A stretch of 64,000 nucleotides of DNA from an uncultured Bacilli bacterium (GTDB taxonomy: Bacteria; Bacillota_I; Bacilli_A; RF39; UBA660), in NCBI GenBank assembly GCA_934162425.1, contig CAKPIS010000002.1, positions 62,001 through 126,000 on the forward strand, in the 5' to 3' direction. Made by a program: the position numbers and the translations under genes. Each line of letters begins with the position of its first letter. The first letter of the stretch is position 1. Positions 1 to 9,419 of the stretch are shown here, piece by piece. The notes beneath the pieces are model-generated. The model was not told where the DNA came from. It did no database searches and was given only the letters and a program-made list of their open reading frames with translations.

Positions 1-209
1 GTGAATGGAAGTAAAGCTATCATTCTAGCTCTTTTAACTTCTCTTGCAATATGTCTTTGGTGCTTAGAGCAAGCTCCTGTAACTCTTCTTGGTAATATTT
101 TACCTTTTTCATTAATATATTTTCTTAAAATTTCAGGATCTTTATAGTTAACAGATTTACCTGCACACATTTGACATACTTTCTTTTTCTTTCTAAAAAA
201 TTCTGCCAC
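1..209 (-). CDS. rpsR: 30S ribosomal protein S18 (C-terminus cut by window edge)
   Basis: Small-subunit protein S18, which binds S6 on the 30S platform. The minus-strand reading frame gives [18 protein letters not shown] after the start and later [20 protein letters not shown], typical of S18 including its Cys-rich N-terminus. The start is GTG at 209, 6-7 bases after a strong AAGGAGG. About 69 residues are visible and the last few codons lie beyond the left edge. It is the third gene of the rpsF-ssb-rpsR operon, 25 bases after ssb, and should share the leader control upstream of rpsF. Identification is certain; only the end is missing. Confidence 0.95.
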   Translation of the reverse strand, partial: MAEFFRKKKKVCQMCAGKSVNYKDPEILRKYINEKGKILPRRVTGACSKHQRHIAREVKRARMIALLPF

Positions 210-234
210 GACAGTCTCCTCCTTCTTTTATTTA

Positions 235-705
235 TTAAAATGCAATATCATCATCACTTATTTCAATTGAACTACCAAAGTCTGCAAAAACATCATCTGA
301 TACGTTTGTTGCGGGTTTTGAATCAGTTTGAAAATCAGCTGGAGATACATCATCACTATTATTTGAACTAACACTTTCTGTTTGTCCTGACTTAGAACTT
401 AAGAATTGAACACGGTCTGCAACAACTTCTGTTACATAAACACGCTTACCATCCTTATCATCATAATTTCTAGTTTGAATTCTACCATCAACAGCAACTA
501 AAGAACCTTTAGTTACATATTTTTTAATATTTTCAGCTTGCTTTTGAAAAGCTACTATATTAATAAAATCTGTTTCTCTTTGACCATTTGCATTAGTATA
601 CTGTCTATCTATAGCTATAGAAAAATTAACTATAGGAGCATTACTAGATGAATATCTAAGTTCAGGATCTCTTGTTAATCTACCAATTAAAAATGCTTTA
701 TTCAT
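235..705 (-). CDS. ssb: Single-stranded DNA-binding protein
   Basis: Binds single-stranded DNA during replication, repair and recombination and recruits partners through its acidic tip. The 156-residue protein begins MNKAFLIGRLTRDPELRYS and carries an OB fold to about residue 105. A Ser/Asn-rich linker follows, then a DDDIAF end that matches the usual DDDLPF tip with conservative changes. It lies 17 bases after rpsF and before rpsR, the standard Firmicutes order. Length and ends are normal for a vegetative SSB. Confidence 0.97.
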   Translation of the reverse strand: MNKAFLIGRLTRDPELRYSSSNAPIVNFSIAIDRQYTNANGQRETDFINIVAFQKQAENIKKYVTKGSLVAVDGRIQTRNYDDKDGKRVYVTEVVADRVQFLSSKSGQTESVSSNNSDDVSPADFQTDSKPATNVSDDVFADFGSSIEISDDDIAF

Positions 706-722
706 TTTATTACCTCACTTTA

Positions 723-1007
723 CTAATCTTCTTTTACGATTAAATGACGAATAACATCTTCACTAATTAATGCTAAACGATCAAATTCATTAATTGCTTT
801 AGCATCATTAGCTTCTAAATTAATTAAGAAGTAAAAACCAGTTTTAAAACCACTTACTTCATATGCCAATTCTTTTTGACCTAAGTCTTTTGAAGATGTA
901 ACTTTAGCTCCGTTATCACTTAAAACTTTTTCAAAGTTTTTAGCAACTTCTTTAACTTTATCTTCTTCAAGATTTGGTCTTACTATGAACATAATTTCGT
1001 ATTTCAT
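723..1007 (-). CDS. rpsF: 30S ribosomal protein S6
   Basis: S6 of the 30S platform, partner of S18. The 94 residues begin MKYEIMFIVRPNLEE, a clear S6 N-terminus, with the ferredoxin-like fold pattern and the AYEVSGFKTGFYFLINLEA segment near the middle. The start follows GAGGAGG by about 7 bases. It is the first gene of rpsF-ssb-rpsR, with its own promoter and a structured leader between 1010 and 1090 that resembles the known S6:S18 autoregulatory element. Confidence 0.97.
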   Translation of the reverse strand: MKYEIMFIVRPNLEEDKVKEVAKNFEKVLSDNGAKVTSSKDLGQKELAYEVSGFKTGFYFLINLEANDAKAINEFDRLALISEDVIRHLIVKED

Positions 1008-1020
1008 TTTATCTTTCCTC

Positions 1021-1056
1021 CTCTTCCGGTCTAATCGGCCCTTAAATAATTAAGAG
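1021..1056 (-). promoter_or_regulatory. Candidate S6:S18 ribosomal-protein leader of rpsF
   Basis: Read on the minus strand, the segment upstream of the rpsF start holds CTCTT (1056-1052) that can pair with AAGAG (1025-1021), enclosing GGGCCGATTAGACCGG (1041-1026). Leaders of rpsF genes are known to fold into a stem with a CCG element bound by the S6:S18 dimer for feedback control. Both CCG triplets here fit that description. The secondary structure was judged by eye only. Confidence 0.6.
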
Positions 1057-1086
1057 CAAGAGAGTAAATTTAAATTACTCGCAAGT

Positions 1087-1115
1087 ATTATAGCAAAAAA
1101 GAAGGTCATTGTAAA
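1087..1115 (-). promoter_or_regulatory. Sigma-A promoter of rpsF-ssb-rpsR
   Basis: Minus-strand TTTACA (1115-1110) and TATAAT (1092-1087) are 17 bases apart. The -35 lies in the loop of the terminator hairpin of the upstream gene (1095-1122), so termination and initiation signals share the same DNA. Confidence 0.8.
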
Positions 1116-1122
1116 CCTTCTT
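1095..1122 (-). terminator. Intrinsic terminator after the 115-residue ORF
   Basis: Minus strand AAGAAGG (1122-1116), a 10-base loop, CCTTCTT (1105-1099) and a run of T. It ends the transcript of the gene at 1136-1483 and overlaps the rpsF promoter. Confidence 0.75.
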
Positions 1123-1135
1123 ATTAATTATATTC

Positions 1136-1483
1136 TTATTTTTTTCCTCTAAGTACTAAACCATTCATTTCTTCTATATATCTATCGGCATCTTTATATC
1201 TTATTCTTTTGTTTTTGTGAGAAACTTTTTCCAAAATTCTTTTACCAAGTATGTTACCTTTTCTAAAATTATTATCTACATTATCATATTTATGACCACT
1301 AGAAATGTCCTTATATTTACCATTTTTATTTTTAGCTAAAATATATATAGGTGGATTAAACTCTGTATAAGAATTATATGATGGTGATATATCATACTTA
1401 GATTCTACATCAAGCGATCTAACTAATTCTACTACTTCTAAATTCTTAGTTGAAATACCAAAAATCCTATCTGTTATTAACAT
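1136..1483 (-). CDS. Hypothetical protein, 115 residues
   Basis: Not recognised. The protein is small, basic and soluble-looking: it begins MLITDRIFGISTKNLEVVEL and ends with the Lys/Arg-rich VLRGKK. There is no signal peptide, membrane segment or familiar motif. The ATG follows AGAAGG by about 8 bases, and a terminator follows the stop, so it looks like a real single-gene transcript. It sits between ychF and the rpsF operon, where B. subtilis has no equivalent. Confidence 0.6.
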   Translation of the reverse strand: MLITDRIFGISTKNLEVVELVRSLDVESKYDISPSYNSYTEFNPPIYILAKNKNGKYKDISSGHKYDNVDNNFRKGNILGKRILEKVSHKNKRIRYKDADRYIEEMNGLVLRGKK

Positions 1484-1564
1484 TTTATTTGCCTTCTTTC
1501 TTAGTGAATTATATTATACCACTATAATTTAATATGACAATAACCTTATTAATATACCTATTTC

Positions 1565-2662
1565 TTAATTATTAAATCTAAATAAACAAATATCTCCATC
1601 TTGCATTACGTATTCTTTACCTTCACTTCTAAGTTTTCCTGCCTCTTTAGCACCTTTTTCTCCACCATACTTTTTATAGTCATTAAAACTTATTACTTCT
1701 GCTCTAATAAATCCTTTTTCAAAATCACTATGTATTATTCCTGCACAAGCTGGAGCTTTCATTCCATCAGAAAATGTCCATGCTCTAACTTCTTTAGGTC
1801 CAGCTGTAAAATAAGTCTTTAATCCAAGAAGACTATATGATGCCTTAATAAGTTTATCTAAACCCGGTTCATCTATTCCAAGTTCATTTAAAAATGCTTT
1901 TTTCTCTTCATCTTCAAATCCGCTTAGTTCTTCTTCCATTTTTGCACATAAAACTATTACTTTAGAATTATCTTTTATAGCATATTCTTTTACACTTTTA
2001 ACATAATCATTTTCTGTTAATACTTCATCTTCTTTTACATTAGCTACATATATTATAGGTTTCATAGTAAGAAGATTAAAGGCCTTTAACATTTTAAGTT
2101 CATCAGAAGTATATTCTAAATGTCTAGCTGGAATATTATTTTCTAAAGCATCTTTTATTTTCTTTAGTAGTTCTACTTCCTTTAAAGATTCCTTATCTTT
2201 AGTTGATATTGCTTTTTTTTCTATCTTTAAAAGTCTATTAGTAATAACTTCTAGATCACAAAAGATAAATTCTACATCTATTATTTCTATGTCTCTTAAT
2301 GGATTTGTTGTTCCCTCAACATGAGTTATATTTGTATCATCAAAACATCTTACTACTTCTACTATTGCATCAACATTTCTTATGTGAGATAAAAATTTAT
2401 TACCTAATCCTTCACCATGAGAAGCTCCTTTAACCAATCCTGCTATGTCAGTAAATTCAAATGTAGTTGGCACTAAACTTTTAGGCTCAATCAATTCGTT
2501 TAAATAATCTAATCTTTTATCTGGAACTATTACCATACCAACATTAGGTTCTATTGTTGCAAAAGGATAATTAGCTGCCAAAATATTCTTTTTAGTTATT
2601 GCATTAAATAATGTAGATTTACCAACATTTGGTAATCCTACTATACCAGCTGTTAAAGCCAT
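1565..2662 (-). CDS. ychF: Redox-regulated ATPase YchF (Obg family)
   Basis: Translation-associated P-loop ATPase of the Obg/HflX superfamily that binds ribosomes and has been tied to stress responses. It shows GLPNVGKST (about residue 10), FATIEPNVGMV, DIAGLVKGASHGEGLGNKFL and a C-terminal TGS-type domain with MKAPACAGIIHSDFEKGFIRAEV. I start it at ATG 2662, giving 365 residues (normal length), because GAGGG sits 11 bases upstream. An in-frame GTG at 2671 is too close to that site. An extended -10 promoter (TGATATAAT, 2687-2695) precedes it. Confidence 0.97.
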   Translation of the reverse strand: MALTAGIVGLPNVGKSTLFNAITKKNILAANYPFATIEPNVGMVIVPDKRLDYLNELIEPKSLVPTTFEFTDIAGLVKGASHGEGLGNKFLSHIRNVDAIVEVVRCFDDTNITHVEGTTNPLRDIEIIDVEFIFCDLEVITNRLLKIEKKAISTKDKESLKEVELLKKIKDALENNIPARHLEYTSDELKMLKAFNLLTMKPIIYVANVKEDEVLTENDYVKSVKEYAIKDNSKVIVLCAKMEEELSGFEDEEKKAFLNELGIDEPGLDKLIKASYSLLGLKTYFTAGPKEVRAWTFSDGMKAPACAGIIHSDFEKGFIRAEVISFNDYKKYGGEKGAKEAGKLRSEGKEYVMQDGDICLFRFNN

Positions 2663-2686
2663 ATAAATCACATCCCTCGTATAGGT

Positions 2687-2695
2687 ATTATATCA
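2687..2695 (-). promoter_or_regulatory. Extended -10 promoter of ychF
   Basis: Minus-strand TGATATAAT (2695-2687): a TGn-extended TATAAT about 25 bases before the ychF ATG. No good -35 is seen 16-18 bases upstream. Confidence 0.55.
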
Positions 2696-2713
2696 CAAAA
2701 AAAGAAAATAAAA

Positions 2714-3622
2714 TTAATTATTTCCTATTTTTGGCTTTCTTCTCTTTTTATATGCAATACCTTTATCCATATTCTTGAGTTCTCCTTCTTTTTGCGTTTT
2801 TTCTTCGATATTTAAGTCATCTTCTGATGCATCATTTTCCAAAGAATTTGTATCTTGATCCATGTTATCTTGATTATCATACTTATAACCTTTAGAATCT
2901 ACAGGTACTAATTCATACCTTTCTTTTTCTTTATTAAATTTTATTTTCTTAATTTCATCTTTTGTAGGTTCATTTTTAGTAGATATAATTACTATTTTTT
3001 CTTCTAAACAAACTCTTACTACTTTGCCTTCAAATTTTTGTTTGTTATTATCAAGAACTTCTGTTAAGCCATCAAAGCTTTCTTTTTCTTTGTTAGATAA
3101 TTTATCATATTCTGTATATTTTTTTTGTTCTTCATAATTAACAAGCTTAGTTTCATTACACTTTTTTAACATTATATCTTCAAATATAGAAACAGCTCTT
3201 TTTATACCCTCTTCATCAGTTCCAATACTTTCATTTAATTCTTCAAAAATTTCTTTAGCAGTCTTAAATGGATCAGTTCTATTTTCTATAACTCTAACCC
3301 TATCATCTGGGAATGGATAATGTATTTTAATAAAACTTTTTCCATCCTTTTCAAAATCAACTATATTTTCTAAAGATAAACTGGGGGTAGTATTTTCTAC
3401 TTTCTTCTTTTCTTTATCAATTTTAGCGCCTTTTAGTTTTTCTTTTAAAAAACTTTTATTTATAGGAAATTTGGCTATTTCATCGTTTATATCTTCTATA
3501 TTTCTTTTATCTTCATAGTAAAATAACTTAAGTATTTCTGCATCAGACTTCGTTATATAACCATTACTAATTAATTTTTCTAAAGATTTATTTATTACAT
3601 CTATATCATTTTTTTCTTTCAA
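2714..3622 (-). CDS. Hypothetical acidic/charged soluble protein, 302 residues
   Basis: Not recognised. It is highly charged (Lys, Glu, Asp) with predicted helices and no membrane segment. The central part (about residues 80-150) contains IKIHYPFPDDRVRVIENRTDPFKTAKE, a possible folded core given in part here. The C-terminal 60 residues are Asp/Glu-rich and low-complexity, ending in a basic KKRRKPKIG tail. I start at TTG 3622 because GGAGGTG lies 8 bases upstream; the in-frame ATG at 3637 overlaps that site and cannot use it. It lies between ychF and the large LRR gene. Confidence 0.6.
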   Translation of the reverse strand: MKEKNDIDVINKSLEKLISNGYITKSDAEILKLFYYEDKRNIEDINDEIAKFPINKSFLKEKLKGAKIDKEKKKVENTTPSLSLENIVDFEKDGKSFIKIHYPFPDDRVRVIENRTDPFKTAKEIFEELNESIGTDEEGIKRAVSIFEDIMLKKCNETKLVNYEEQKKYTEYDKLSNKEKESFDGLTEVLDNNKQKFEGKVVRVCLEEKIVIISTKNEPTKDEIKKIKFNKEKERYELVPVDSKGYKYDNQDNMDQDTNSLENDASEDDLNIEEKTQKEGELKNMDKGIAYKKRRKPKIGNN

Positions 3623-3712
3623 GAAAAACACCTCCATAAAAGTTATTACTTATATTATATATTATAATTAATAATTTATAAATGTTTAAAAAAACATCAG
3701 TAAAACAAATGT

Positions 3713-3739
3713 AAAAGGAGAAATTATTTTTCTCCTTTT
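3713..3739 (-). terminator. Intrinsic terminator of the LRR gene
   Basis: Inverted repeat AAAAGGAGAAA / TTTCTCCTTTT (11 bp) with a 5-base loop that contains the stop codon of the LRR gene. The T-run downstream is interrupted, so strength is uncertain. Confidence 0.6.
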
Positions 3740-6700
3740 TCTTTAAATTTGTCTTTTTTAAAAAGATATAATGCACTTACAAATATTATGTTAAATGAAA
3801 CTAGCAATATAACTAATATCTTAACATTTAATCTTATAGTTTTACCACTTTCTTTATTAGTAGTACTTATATTATTCTTATTTGTTATTACTTTAGTTGT
3901 ACTTGATTTATTCTTTGTTGTTCTTATAAATATATTTTTTCTTGATGTTACTTTTTTAGCAGTTGCTGTAGTTTTCTTATTTCCAAATAAACGGCTAAAT
4001 ATATTTCTCTTTTTCGTAGTTGTTGTATAAGAACTATTTTGTGTTGTATTTTCTATATCTTCCACTTTTTTAGTAGTAGTTGTATTCTTTTTTGCATCAT
4101 TTACTTTTATTTCTTTTACTACTTTATCTTTGTACTTTATTACAAGTATATCGCCTTCAAGGGATATACTACCACTTGTTATACCAACAGAATCAAGTGA
4201 AAATATACCATCAAAATTTAAATCAATAGAACTTGTTGATAAATCAAAGTCATCAGATAAAACTTTAACTAAATCCCAAGAGTCTACTTTTTCTACCGGT
4301 TCATATGAGCAAGTTTCAACATATTTTCCATCAACATACTTGCTATCACACTCTTCACCCGTAAACCAAAGTTCTATCTTATTTTTATCTATTTTAAGAG
4401 CATTAGTTTCTAATAATTTATTAGTGTTATATGTTTTACCAAAATTTTTAAACTCTAAGTCACTATTAAAATCTTCAGTGCCAAGATATATATAATTATC
4501 AGACATATCATACTTTTTAGATGATATACTAGCAAGTGCAATCTCACCTTTTATATATTTAGAATCTCTATAATCTTCATCTTCATATCTAGAAGAATCA
4601 TAATCTATAGTGTAGACATCAAGCCATTCCTCGAAATAAGTATTGCCATCGTCATCTTCCTGTTCTTCTCTTACAAGAATAAGTTTTCCATTCATAACAC
4701 TTATTTTGTCTTTATCTATGTTTTTAACATGAGTTATAGATTTTACCATAGAATCTTTAAATTCTGAATCTTTTAAATATAAATTATCCCATATAAATTT
4801 ATACTTATCTGGCAAATATATATTTACTACTTTAATTTCTTCTATCAACTTATCATTATGTTTAATTTTAAGTAATCCAGTATCCGTTGCATATTCATAA
4901 GTAGAATTAATCTTACTTGTTATATATGCAGGATTAAACGTATCTACTCCTAAATATAATGATGAACTTGCAAACTCATATTCGTATCTAGACCTACTTT
5001 CTGATTCATCTTTTATATCATATGATAAATAATCCGTTTCCAATGCAATTATATCTAATGAATCAAGTTTTTGACCTGCTCCAGAATATATATCAAATTG
5101 ATTACCATTTTTTCTAGCCTCACCATTGTTTACGTTTATACTTGGATAATTATTTTCATTTATTAAGCCAAGATATATACAATCATCTATTATTTTATAA
5201 TTAGAAGATTGATTTAAAGAAACAGGATATATATAAGAATATGTATCATAACCATATGTAGGATCATCTTCTATAGTTATTCTCCAGCTATCATTATTTA
5301 TTGTTAGACCTGTTGATAACTGTATTTTATTTAAATCCAAACTGCCATCTTTTACATATATATAATATGCATTATCATTTTCTGAATAACCAGCATCTAA
5401 ATCATAATAATCAGAAGAAATCTTAAGTAATCTTATGCTTTCTAATACATTTTCTTTTTTATTATTATCATATATTACAAGGTTATCATTTTCTTCTTCT
5501 GCATAACAATTTAATAACAATAAGTCATTAGCTAAATCAAATTGCTTAGTACCCATGTATATTTTATAACCGCCCGTTGAAGAATCATAGTATTTTTGTA
5601 ATTTATCATTAATCACTCTATAACCTATTATATTATATTCAGCTACTTTATCTCCATTATATTTAAGTATTAATTTATTATTTTCTATATTTTTTTCTAT
5701 ATTTACATCACTATTAATATTTATATTATTTAATAATACATCTGTGTTAATACTTCCATCACTATTTAGTGCATCACTGTCTTTTACATTTATATATTTA
5801 GCATTATTATTAACATTATAATTACCGCTTATTTCTAGATTAGATACCCTAATGCTTTTAGTATCGATTGTAATATCACCCATTTTAATTAATAAATTTG
5901 AAGTCCCAGAAAGTTTTGCAGTTATCCAATCATCATTTATATTAAATATATTTTCATTATCTAATGAGTAATTAAATTTCCAACCCTTAGGAGGCACTAT
6001 ATTAATATCAGAAGTATCTAACTTAAATTTATCCCCTACAAACAATAAGTCTTTTATATTAAAATCTGGAATCAAGGTATTAGGATGTGGCACGTTATCA
6101 TATTCTCTATTTTCTATTTCTAAACTAACCAAATTTATATTGTTACTTAGATCAAGTTGACTAAGACCATTACCCCCCAATCCTAAATTTTTAAGATTTA
6201 TATTATTACTCAAGTCTATATTAGAAACATTATTTGCATAATCAAATGTCCCATAACCTAATAATAAATTTTCTAATAATTTATTATTACTTAAATCTAT
6301 ATTTGTAAGCTTATTACCCGCTAAATTTAATGTTTTAATATTTTTATTTGCAGACAAATCAATATTTGTTAAATTACATGAATAACAATTAATCGTTTCT
6401 AATTTTGATAATTTTTTTAAATCTAAAGTTGATAAATTATGATTAAACATAAAATTTATACTCAACAGGTTTGTCATTTTTTCTAGCCCATCTATTTTAT
6501 TTATATTCTTACTGCTACAATCTAAACTAGTAATACTTGCTAATTCTTCATCTGTTAAACCTTCAGTATAAGTTTTAGAAGTTCCATTTTTATTATTATA
6601 TGTATCTACAACACAAGCATTAAAATTAGAATCTTCAAAAACATGAACATTACCAACAACAACATTTACTTTTTGTATATAATAAGAATAATTGTCTGTC

Positions 6701-7752
6701 AAGGAACTTCTAACTGTAAAATTAGTTTTTCCATTTGCTAATGCTGTTATTTTTCCATTTTCTATTTTTAATAATTTCTCATCATATTCACTATATTTTA
6801 TTGAATCTTGATATTTTTCTGGAAGAATTATATTACTTCTAACATCATACACATCACCAATATTCATTGAAATTTTTGATTCAAAAAAATTATTTTCTGT
6901 TAAAACAGCACCCTCCAAATTTATATTTTTGCTTAAATCTATACTTGTTAAATTGTTCCAGCCTACATCCAAATATGTCAAATTTATATTATTATATAAG
7001 TTTATATCTGTTAATTTATTTTCCGCTATGGATAAATATGTTAAGTTTATATTATTACTTAAATCTATATTACTTATATTATTACGACTATGATTTATAT
7101 ATTTTCCTAATTCTAATCTTGTTAATTCAACGTTTTTACTTGTATCTATACTTGTTAACTGATTATTACTTAAATCTACAGTCATTAATAATGTGTTACT
7201 ATTTATATCAATACTTGTCAACAAATTATCATACAAACTTAAATCTATTAAATTTATATTGTTACTTAAATCTATACTTGTTAATTGATTATTACTTAAA
7301 TTTAAATTTGATAAGGCTGTATTGTTACTTAAATCTATGCTTGTTAACTGATTGGAATTTAAGTCTAATTGTGTTAATCCAGTTAATTTTCCAATTCCTT
7401 TCGCACTTGTTATCTTATCATCATTCGAATAATTATATCCTTGGCATGTTAAATTAGTTATACTAGCTAACTCTTCATCTGTTAAATTATCAGTATATGC
7501 TTTTGATGCACCATTAGCATTATTATATGCATCTACTACGCAACTATAAAAAGTATTATCTTCAAAATTACTATTTGCTGGAACACCATTATTTAATACA
7601 TTTGCAAATAATCTATTAAAATATGTTGGATTATTTAAATTATACGTTGCAAATGTAAATATAAATGCTGCAAATACTCCAAATGTTATACCTATTACTT
7701 TCTTTTTATTATTTTTTATTTTATTTAATATACTCTTTAATTTATCTTTCAT
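3724..7752 (-). CDS. Large membrane-anchored leucine-rich-repeat surface protein (internalin-like)
   Basis: A 1342-residue extracellular protein. Residues 1-41 are a Lys-rich start and a membrane segment (VIGITFGVFAAFIFTFATY). Two similar modules follow. Each starts with a cap (FEDxxFxxCVVDxYNN...LTDEELASIT, about 60-105 and 375-420) and continues into 21-residue LRRs of the LTSIDLSNNINLTYL type. An Ig-like (Big_2-type) stretch lies between them (about 295-370). The long middle is Asp/Tyr/Asn-rich beta-type sequence. A Thr/Lys-rich stalk (last 120 residues) and a second membrane segment with a basic tail end it. The anchor is therefore a C-terminal helix, not LPxTG. The role, perhaps adhesion to host or other cells, is inferred from LRR surface proteins. 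Confidence 0.85.
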   Translation of the reverse strand: MKDKLKSILNKIKNNKKKVIGITFGVFAAFIFTFATYNLNNPTYFNRLFANVLNNGVPANSNFEDNTFYSCVVDAYNNANGASKAYTDNLTDEELASITNLTCQGYNYSNDDKITSAKGIGKLTGLTQLDLNSNQLTSIDLSNNTALSNLNLSNNQLTSIDLSNNINLIDLSLYDNLLTSIDINSNTLLMTVDLSNNQLTSIDTSKNVELTRLELGKYINHSRNNISNIDLSNNINLTYLSIAENKLTDINLYNNINLTYLDVGWNNLTSIDLSKNINLEGAVLTENNFFESKISMNIGDVYDVRSNIILPEKYQDSIKYSEYDEKLLKIENGKITALANGKTNFTVRSSLTDNYSYYIQKVNVVVGNVHVFEDSNFNACVVDTYNNKNGTSKTYTEGLTDEELASITSLDCSSKNINKIDGLEKMTNLLSINFMFNHNLSTLDLKKLSKLETINCYSCNLTNIDLSANKNIKTLNLAGNKLTNIDLSNNKLLENLLLGYGTFDYANNVSNIDLSNNINLKNLGLGGNGLSQLDLSNNINLVSLEIENREYDNVPHPNTLIPDFNIKDLLFVGDKFKLDTSDINIVPPKGWKFNYSLDNENIFNINDDWITAKLSGTSNLLIKMGDITIDTKSIRVSNLEISGNYNVNNNAKYINVKDSDALNSDGSINTDVLLNNININSDVNIEKNIENNKLILKYNGDKVAEYNIIGYRVINDKLQKYYDSSTGGYKIYMGTKQFDLANDLLLLNCYAEEENDNLVIYDNNKKENVLESIRLLKISSDYYDLDAGYSENDNAYYIYVKDGSLDLNKIQLSTGLTINNDSWRITIEDDPTYGYDTYSYIYPVSLNQSSNYKIIDDCIYLGLINENNYPSINVNNGEARKNGNQFDIYSGAGQKLDSLDIIALETDYLSYDIKDESESRSRYEYEFASSSLYLGVDTFNPAYITSKINSTYEYATDTGLLKIKHNDKLIEEIKVVNIYLPDKYKFIWDNLYLKDSEFKDSMVKSITHVKNIDKDKISVMNGKLILVREEQEDDDGNTYFEEWLDVYTIDYDSSRYEDEDYRDSKYIKGEIALASISSKKYDMSDNYIYLGTEDFNSDLEFKNFGKTYNTNKLLETNALKIDKNKIELWFTGEECDSKYVDGKYVETCSYEPVEKVDSWDLVKVLSDDFDLSTSSIDLNFDGIFSLDSVGITSGSISLEGDILVIKYKDKVVKEIKVNDAKKNTTTTKKVEDIENTTQNSSYTTTTKKRNIFSRLFGNKKTTATAKKVTSRKNIFIRTTKNKSSTTKVITNKNNISTTNKESGKTIRLNVKILVILLVSFNIIFVSALYLFKKDKFKEKGEK

Positions 7753-7854
7753 ACAGCATCTTACCTTTCGTATCTTAATCTAAATTAATAATATCATATT
7801 TTTATATTAATTATCAATTGTTATTTAATTTTATTGTGGAAAACTTTACGTTAA

Positions 7855-7881
7855 ATTAAAAAAGTACTACATGTGTAGTAC
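7855..7881 (-). terminator. Intrinsic terminator of the parA-abgT operon
   Basis: Minus strand AGTACTACA / TGTAGTACT inverted repeat (7862-7881) followed by six T (7861-7855). It overlaps the stop codon of the transporter gene, ending the five-gene transcript from parA. Confidence 0.85.
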
Positions 7882-9419
7882 TAAAACGTTGGATATATAC
7901 CAGGACCAATTGGAAGTCCAATAATAAACCAGCAAATAATCATTAGTATCCATACTAAAGCTACTGCTAAGAAGCATGGGAATATTAATTTATAACAACC
8001 TTTTATACTAAAGTCATTACTATTTTTTGTATATAATTCTACAAAACCTATAAATATAACAAAGTATGGGAATAAAGGTGTTATAGCATTAGCTAATGAA
8101 TCTCCTGCTCTAAATACTATTTGAGCAAATTCTGGTGTTATATTAGCTTTCATTACAACATTCATTATGTTTGGGGCAAGTATTGCCCATTTTGAAACAG
8201 ATGCTGGAACTAATATATTAGATATTACTGTAACTAATAATATTAATAATACAAGTGGTATAAATGAGAATTTTGAGGCTGCAACTAAATTTGCTAATGT
8301 TCCTGTTATTACAACACCAAAATTAGTTTCTTTAAGTATTGAAGATAGTTCTGCTGCAAAAAATATTAGTGCAAATATACTACCTATACTTTTTAAATAA
8401 CTTGAAGAAAATGATACGATATCTCTTATTTTCTTTATAGTACCAGATACTACTCCAAATACAAAGCCTTGAAGTGCAAATAATAATGATATAATACCGA
8501 CTAAGTTATTAGCAAATAATGAATCTGATGAGAATAACATTTTAGAATATGTTGTTTGAGATTTATCAAGTAACAATCCTAAGAAACTTTCTTTACCAAC
8601 TGGTATAATCATTAAAATTATAGGAATTAGGTAAATTATAGTTGCTATTAAACTTGCAAATAAACCTTGCTTTTCCTTACTTTCGTCTAATATTATTTCA
8701 TTTTCTTCTTCTATGGTATTTCTTCCTAGTTTTCTAACTAAATACTTTTCTGTAACCAATGTACATACTAATGCCATTAATAAAGCTGCTGCTATGATAA
8801 AGAATAAATTTCCATCTTGTAAAACTTTATATTCATCATTTAATAGTTTTGCACTAGCTTCAGTATAACTAGATAAATTATAATCCAATGTAGTTACAAA
8901 AAGTCCTGCTCCATGTCCTGATGCAATTGATGCAAAACCTAAAGCTAATCCACCAAGTGGATTTCTATTCATACTCATAAATAGTACTGCACCTAATGGT
9001 AACAATAATACATAACCTAAATTACCATCAAGACTAGATATAATACATAGTAATGAGTATATAAATACTATCAAAAACTTTGGAATTTTCTTTGTTACTT
9101 TATTACATAAAGTTTTTAAAAAACCTGATTTTAGTGCTATTGCAAATCCTATTGATGCAATAAGTAAATTACCAAAAGGTTCAAAGTTTATTAAATTATT
9201 ATATGCTGAAGATATAATAAACTTGAGTCCATCTAAACTTAATAAAGAATTAACAGCTATTGTTGTTGATTCAACTTCTCCTGCTATTGTAGTTAGCTTA
9301 TCATAAGTAACCTGAAAATTAAGAAGTGATGCTATACCACTTGCTATAATTACAAATAATGACAAGTATATAAAGAACATAACAGGATGTGATGATCTTT
9401 TTATTTTTTTATCAATCAT
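7881..9419 (-). CDS. abgT: AbgT-family transporter (p-aminobenzoyl-glutamate / antimetabolite type)
   Basis: Polytopic membrane transporter of the AbgT family. Members import p-aminobenzoyl-glutamate or export sulfonamide-type antimetabolites using the proton gradient. The 512 residues show about 11 hydrophobic segments, a cytoplasmic charged loop (EEENEIILDESKEKQG, about 245) and the family C-terminal signature GDSLANAITPLFPYFVIF. The start overlaps the DUF951 stop by 4 bases, so it is translationally coupled at the end of the parA-parB-mscS-DUF951 operon. Family assignment is strong; substrate and direction cannot be told from sequence. Confidence 0.88.
   Translation of the reverse strand: MIDKKIKRSSHPVMFFIYLSLFVIIASGIASLLNFQVTYDKLTTIAGEVESTTIAVNSLLSLDGLKFIISSAYNNLINFEPFGNLLIASIGFAIALKSGFLKTLCNKVTKKIPKFLIVFIYSLLCIISSLDGNLGYVLLLPLGAVLFMSMNRNPLGGLALGFASIASGHGAGLFVTTLDYNLSSYTEASAKLLNDEYKVLQDGNLFFIIAAALLMALVCTLVTEKYLVRKLGRNTIEEENEIILDESKEKQGLFASLIATIIYLIPIILMIIPVGKESFLGLLLDKSQTTYSKMLFSSDSLFANNLVGIISLLFALQGFVFGVVSGTIKKIRDIVSFSSSYLKSIGSIFALIFFAAELSSILKETNFGVVITGTLANLVAASKFSFIPLVLLILLVTVISNILVPASVSKWAILAPNIMNVVMKANITPEFAQIVFRAGDSLANAITPLFPYFVIFIGFVELYTKNSNDFSIKGCYKLIFPCFLAVALVWILMIICWFIIGLPIGPGIYPTF

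Noticed and set aside
6867..7457. 196-codon plus-strand ORF antisense to the LRR gene
   Set aside because: It mirrors the repeats of the LRR coding strand (Leu/Tyr-rich) and has no RBS; a shadow of the repeat array.
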